45,356 nucleotides of DNA from Phycisphaerae bacterium (GTDB lineage Bacteria; Planctomycetota; Phycisphaerae; UBA1845; Fen-1342), in the NCBI GenBank assembly GCA_028279405.1, contig JANQNU010000019.1, forward strand, positions 1 through 45,356, in the 5' to 3' direction. The notes beneath the pieces were generated by a model that was given only the letters and a program-made list of their open reading frames with translations, searched no databases and was not told the DNA's origin. Below, piece after piece: positions 42,419 through 45,356 of this stretch (position 1 is its first letter; each line of letters begins with the position of its first letter). The position numbers were made by a program, and so were the translations under genes.

Positions 42419-45356
42419 ATGTTGAGGCTACAACGTTTGCTGGCAACAGCAATCGTCGCCGTCGGAATGGCGCCACTGGCGTGGGCGCAGTTCCCCTCGG
42501 AAGTCGTCGGGTTCAACGCGGCCCCGATCGACAATCCCGATGACGCCGCTACGCTCGAGATGTTCCTTTTCCCGCAGGCGTCCGGGACGACGGATGAGTT
42601 CGTCGTCGCCAACACTTCCGGTGCCGACAACAACTTCGCGGCGCGCATCTCCGGTTTTCAGATTTCGCCACCGGCTGCACTCGGCGTGTTCTTCCGCTGG
42701 GTCGACACGATGGACCCCGATGCCTGGCTGCGGCTCACGACCTTCAACGGCAACCTGCTGCCGAACCCGGCGCTCCACACGCAGGGCCGGGTGCGGATGA
42801 ACCTGTTCCACCTCGGTGATATCAGCCTCTTTACCGGCGAGGTCGGGCTGTGCATCGGCATCCGCGAGACCGGTGCCGAAGTTCCTCAGCTCGGCAACGG
42901 CGGGACGTCCGGCGACATCGAGTGGGTCGGCGTCGACACCACGCCCAACGGAATCACCGCGGGCGCGGACGGCATCGTCGATACGGCTGCGACCGGAGAT
43001 GACGTTCAGGCGGTCGGGCTCGGCGAGGACATCAACCTGCTCGGCCTTCCCGCCGGCACTGCGGTCGTCGAACCGGGTTTGAACGGCGTGCTCGATACGG
43101 CGCCCAGCGGCGACGATCAGATTCGCTCCGGCTACACGATCGGCGCGAACGGCGAACCGCGACCGATTCCCGCGATCACGATCCCGCCCTTCCCGGCGTT
43201 CGTCGAGGTCGAATGGGACCTGAGCACGGGTAACGTATTTGTCGATGACGTGAACATGGGTGGCGGCATCGCGCCGTTCACCGGTAACGGCGTACTGGAC
43301 GCGGCCAACAACCGCGGCACGCTCGAGCACCTCGCGATCGTCAACCTTGCGAGCGACACGGGTGTGTCGATCGACATGCGAATCGACGACCTTCAGTTCG
43401 AGGCCCCCGTCGCGGATCCGGTTCTGCCCCCGACCGTCGTGGCGCCGATCATTGCCGGCGACATGACCGTCACGGTGACCGATCTGCTGCCCCCGGTCGA
43501 TCAGGTGCAGCTGCTGCGCAACGGCGCCGTGATTCTGACCGAAGATGTCGTGAACAACGACGACCTCGTCTTCAACCTCCCAGCGGCTGCGGTCACGGGC
43601 GACGAGTACACCGCGACCCAGCGTTCAGGCGACACCGGCACGGTCAGCAACGAGTCGGACCCGGTCGTCGTGCTCGCGGAGCCGTCGCCGTACCTGTTCA
43701 GCTTCCTGCTCGACGAGGACGGCAACGGATGCAGTTTCCAGCCGCCAGGCGGATGGGAGTTCGTCGGTGCCACGAGCCGTGTCAACGGCCCGGGCATCCT
43801 CATCTTCCCGCAAGGCGTTCAGCTGTTCCCGAACAGTGCCGTGTGGCAGACCATCGACATCTCGCTCACCGACCCGAACATCGTGACGTCGTGGCTCGGT
43901 GGCGATGGAGACGTCGATCCGCCGACACCGCCGGCCACTGACTACGCAATGGACACGATCTGGTTCACGCGCGCTCCGGGCGCGGGCAACGGCCCGTACG
44001 AGATCCTGCTCGACGCGGTCGAAACCGTCGACGCCGGCGGCGGCGGGACGGTGCTCTCGAGCATCTTCGACTTCGAGTCCGGCACCCCGGCGCTCGTCTC
44101 CAGCCGTGGACAGAGCAGCAGTGAGGCCACCCTCAGCGAGGATACGACAGACGCCAGCTTCGACGGCAACACCAGTCGGCGACTCGTCTGGGAATTCACC
44201 GGCGATCCCAACGCCGCCCTCGGCCAGCTGACGCGTCAGGCGTTCAACCAGTGCACCACCACCTGGGCCTGGCTGGCGCAGGGTGACACGATCCGGTTCC
44301 ACATGGTCCTCCGTGCAACGGCGCCGAACGCTCTGCCGCTGCCCGTGGTCGAAGGACCGGTCCTGCTGGCGGACGGAAACGTCACCGTTACCGCAGATGG
44401 AACCGCGACGGCCGTCACACTCTACGTGAACGGCGTGCAGGAAGGTGCCCCGCAAGCCCCGGCCGGCGGTCAGGCCGTATTCGCGGTCGCCCTCACAGCA
44501 GGTGACTCGGTCTCGGCCACGCAGACCATCGGTGCCGAAGAGAGTGACTTCGCGTATCCCAAGACGGCGATGGACATCATCCCGCCGCCGTCCTCACCGA
44601 CCCTGCCCGCACCGATCCAGGTCGGCGACAACTCCATCACCGTGACCGCGGTCGTCAGTACCGCCACGCAGGTGGACATTGTCGACGCAGGCGATGCGGT
44701 CATCGGTTCGACCATGACCATTAACCCGGACGCGACCGCCGAGGTGACCCTGACGCGCGCACTCGTCCCCGGTGAGGTCATTCGCGGCCGCTCGATCAAC
44801 GCCAGCGGCTCGGCCGACTCGGAACCGTTCGAGGTCGGCGGCGGCAACGGCGACCTGCTCATCAGCCTCGGTATCCGCGAAACGGGAGACGCCGGCCCGC
44901 TCGGTAGCGAAGGCGGCACCGCCGGCCCGATCGAATGGCTCGGTGCCGGCAGCACGGACGGCGGCGGCGCGCCGGTCGGTAAATCCGTCGCCATCAGCGA
45001 CAGCTGGCAGACCGTGGTGTTCGACCCGTCGAGCGACCCGGCCACCGGCTTCACCGGCGATGGCGTGATCAACGGCACGCGTGGTACGCTCGAACACCTC
45101 GCGATCACCGTTGACAGCGCGTCGATGGACGCAAGCACGGGTACGTACCAGATCTTCATCGACAACGTCATCAATGTCGGTGCGGACGTCGGCGGTGCGG
45201 ACTTCGTGATCGCGGACTTCGAGGCGCAGGCGGTCGGCACGGAAACCCTGTTCCAGGAGCCGACCTTCTCCGGAAGCACCGACGGCAACCTCTATCCGTT
45301 GCCGAGCGCGAGCGAGGTCTCCGCAGCCCAGGGTAACCCGGGCCAGTCGGAGATCC
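42419..45356 (+). CDS. Large secreted modular protein, 3' partial
   Basis: The ATG at 42419 has AGGAG eight bases upstream, and the frame stays open to the end of the window (979 residues seen). A signal peptide (MLRLQRLLATAIVAVGMAPLAWAQ) is followed by a mosaic with internal duplication. The unit IGIRETG...GGTSGDIEWVG (about 145-170) recurs as LGIRETG...GGTAGPIEWLG (about 820-845), and TLEHLAIVN recurs as TLEHLAITV. Three Ig-like segments (TVVAPIIAGDMTVTVTD, VVEGPVLLADGNVTVTAD and LPAPIQVGDNSITVTA) lie between them. The last visible residues, ADFEAQAVGTETLFQEPTFSG, start a Planctomycete-type C-terminal module. Likely a surface or extracellular protein; ligand unknown and the C-terminal sorting signal lies outside. 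Confidence 0.85.
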   Translation, partial: MLRLQRLLATAIVAVGMAPLAWAQFPSEVVGFNAAPIDNPDDAATLEMFLFPQASGTTDEFVVANTSGADNNFAARISGFQISPPAALGVFFRWVDTMDPDAWLRLTTFNGNLLPNPALHTQGRVRMNLFHLGDISLFTGEVGLCIGIRETGAEVPQLGNGGTSGDIEWVGVDTTPNGITAGADGIVDTAATGDDVQAVGLGEDINLLGLPAGTAVVEPGLNGVLDTAPSGDDQIRSGYTIGANGEPRPIPAITIPPFPAFVEVEWDLSTGNVFVDDVNMGGGIAPFTGNGVLDAANNRGTLEHLAIVNLASDTGVSIDMRIDDLQFEAPVADPVLPPTVVAPIIAGDMTVTVTDLLPPVDQVQLLRNGAVILTEDVVNNDDLVFNLPAAAVTGDEYTATQRSGDTGTVSNESDPVVVLAEPSPYLFSFLLDEDGNGCSFQPPGGWEFVGATSRVNGPGILIFPQGVQLFPNSAVWQTIDISLTDPNIVTSWLGGDGDVDPPTPPATDYAMDTIWFTRAPGAGNGPYEILLDAVETVDAGGGGTVLSSIFDFESGTPALVSSRGQSSSEATLSEDTTDASFDGNTSRRLVWEFTGDPNAALGQLTRQAFNQCTTTWAWLAQGDTIRFHMVLRATAPNALPLPVVEGPVLLADGNVTVTADGTATAVTLYVNGVQEGAPQAPAGGQAVFAVALTAGDSVSATQTIGAEESDFAYPKTAMDIIPPPSSPTLPAPIQVGDNSITVTAVVSTATQVDIVDAGDAVIGSTMTINPDATAEVTLTRALVPGEVIRGRSINASGSADSEPFEVGGGNGDLLISLGIRETGDAGPLGSEGGTAGPIEWLGAGSTDGGGAPVGKSVAISDSWQTVVFDPSSDPATGFTGDGVINGTRGTLEHLAITVDSASMDASTGTYQIFIDNVINVGADVGGADFVIADFEAQAVGTETLFQEPTFSGSTDGNLYPLPSASEVSAAQGNPGQSEI

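Overview
The window looks like part of a high-GC chromosome from the Planctomycetota, most likely close to the Phycisphaerae. This is inferred from protein style, not from any RNA gene. The markers are secreted proteins with NDN/GGN linkers, 'NGIPDxC' motifs and a paired dockerin-like C-terminus (5001-7496), two PEP-CTERM proteins (8276-8968, 41479-42243), a 'CxxCGYxLxGL..RCPECG' zinc-ribbon membrane protein (24515-24919) and many six-cysteine 'GACC' modules. No rRNA, tRNA, CRISPR array, transposase, integrase or phage gene was recognised.

Layout. 1-4.5 kb: the end of a Gly-rich secreted protein, a dGTPase-like HD hydrolase, a ThiD2-ThiE fusion overlapping a small membrane protein, and a hairpin-rich non-coding stretch that ends in a strong orphan terminator (candidate ncRNA). 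4.5-9 kb: a small lipoprotein, a 14-repeat FG-GAP/dockerin protein, a decayed dockerin gene and a PEP-CTERM protein. 9-18.4 kb: a phosphodiesterase/AP-superfamily enzyme, RarD, an internally duplicated unknown protein, and a tetR-hlyD-RND efflux operon with a twin operator inside its promoter. 18.4-24.4 kb: two unknown genes, then six consecutive paralogous genes for small secreted cysteine-rich proteins (16 modules in all). 24.4-28.8 kb: a zinc-ribbon membrane protein followed by an S41 peptidase, then, convergent to them, an ECF sigma / anti-sigma / secretin-N-like operon. 29.3-34.3 kb: a BI-1 family protein, a GT87-like transferase whose stop codon lies inside a parS-like palindrome, ispG, and a lipoprotein. 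34.6-41.2 kb: a minus-strand run of M24-like protein, GH2-PA14 glycosidase and GH63-like glycosidase. 41.5-45.4 kb: a PEP-CTERM protein and a large secreted protein cut by the window end.

How parts work together. The efflux operon is probably self-repressed by its TetR. The sigma/anti-sigma pair probably controls itself and the third gene. The GH2 and GH63-like enzymes suggest polysaccharide or oligosaccharide breakdown. Six intergenic clusters of shared palindromic repeat modules sit next to gene ends and explain most gene-free DNA there. Several genes without a Shine-Dalgarno sequence have a -10 box 7-9 nt before the ATG, suggesting leaderless mRNAs.
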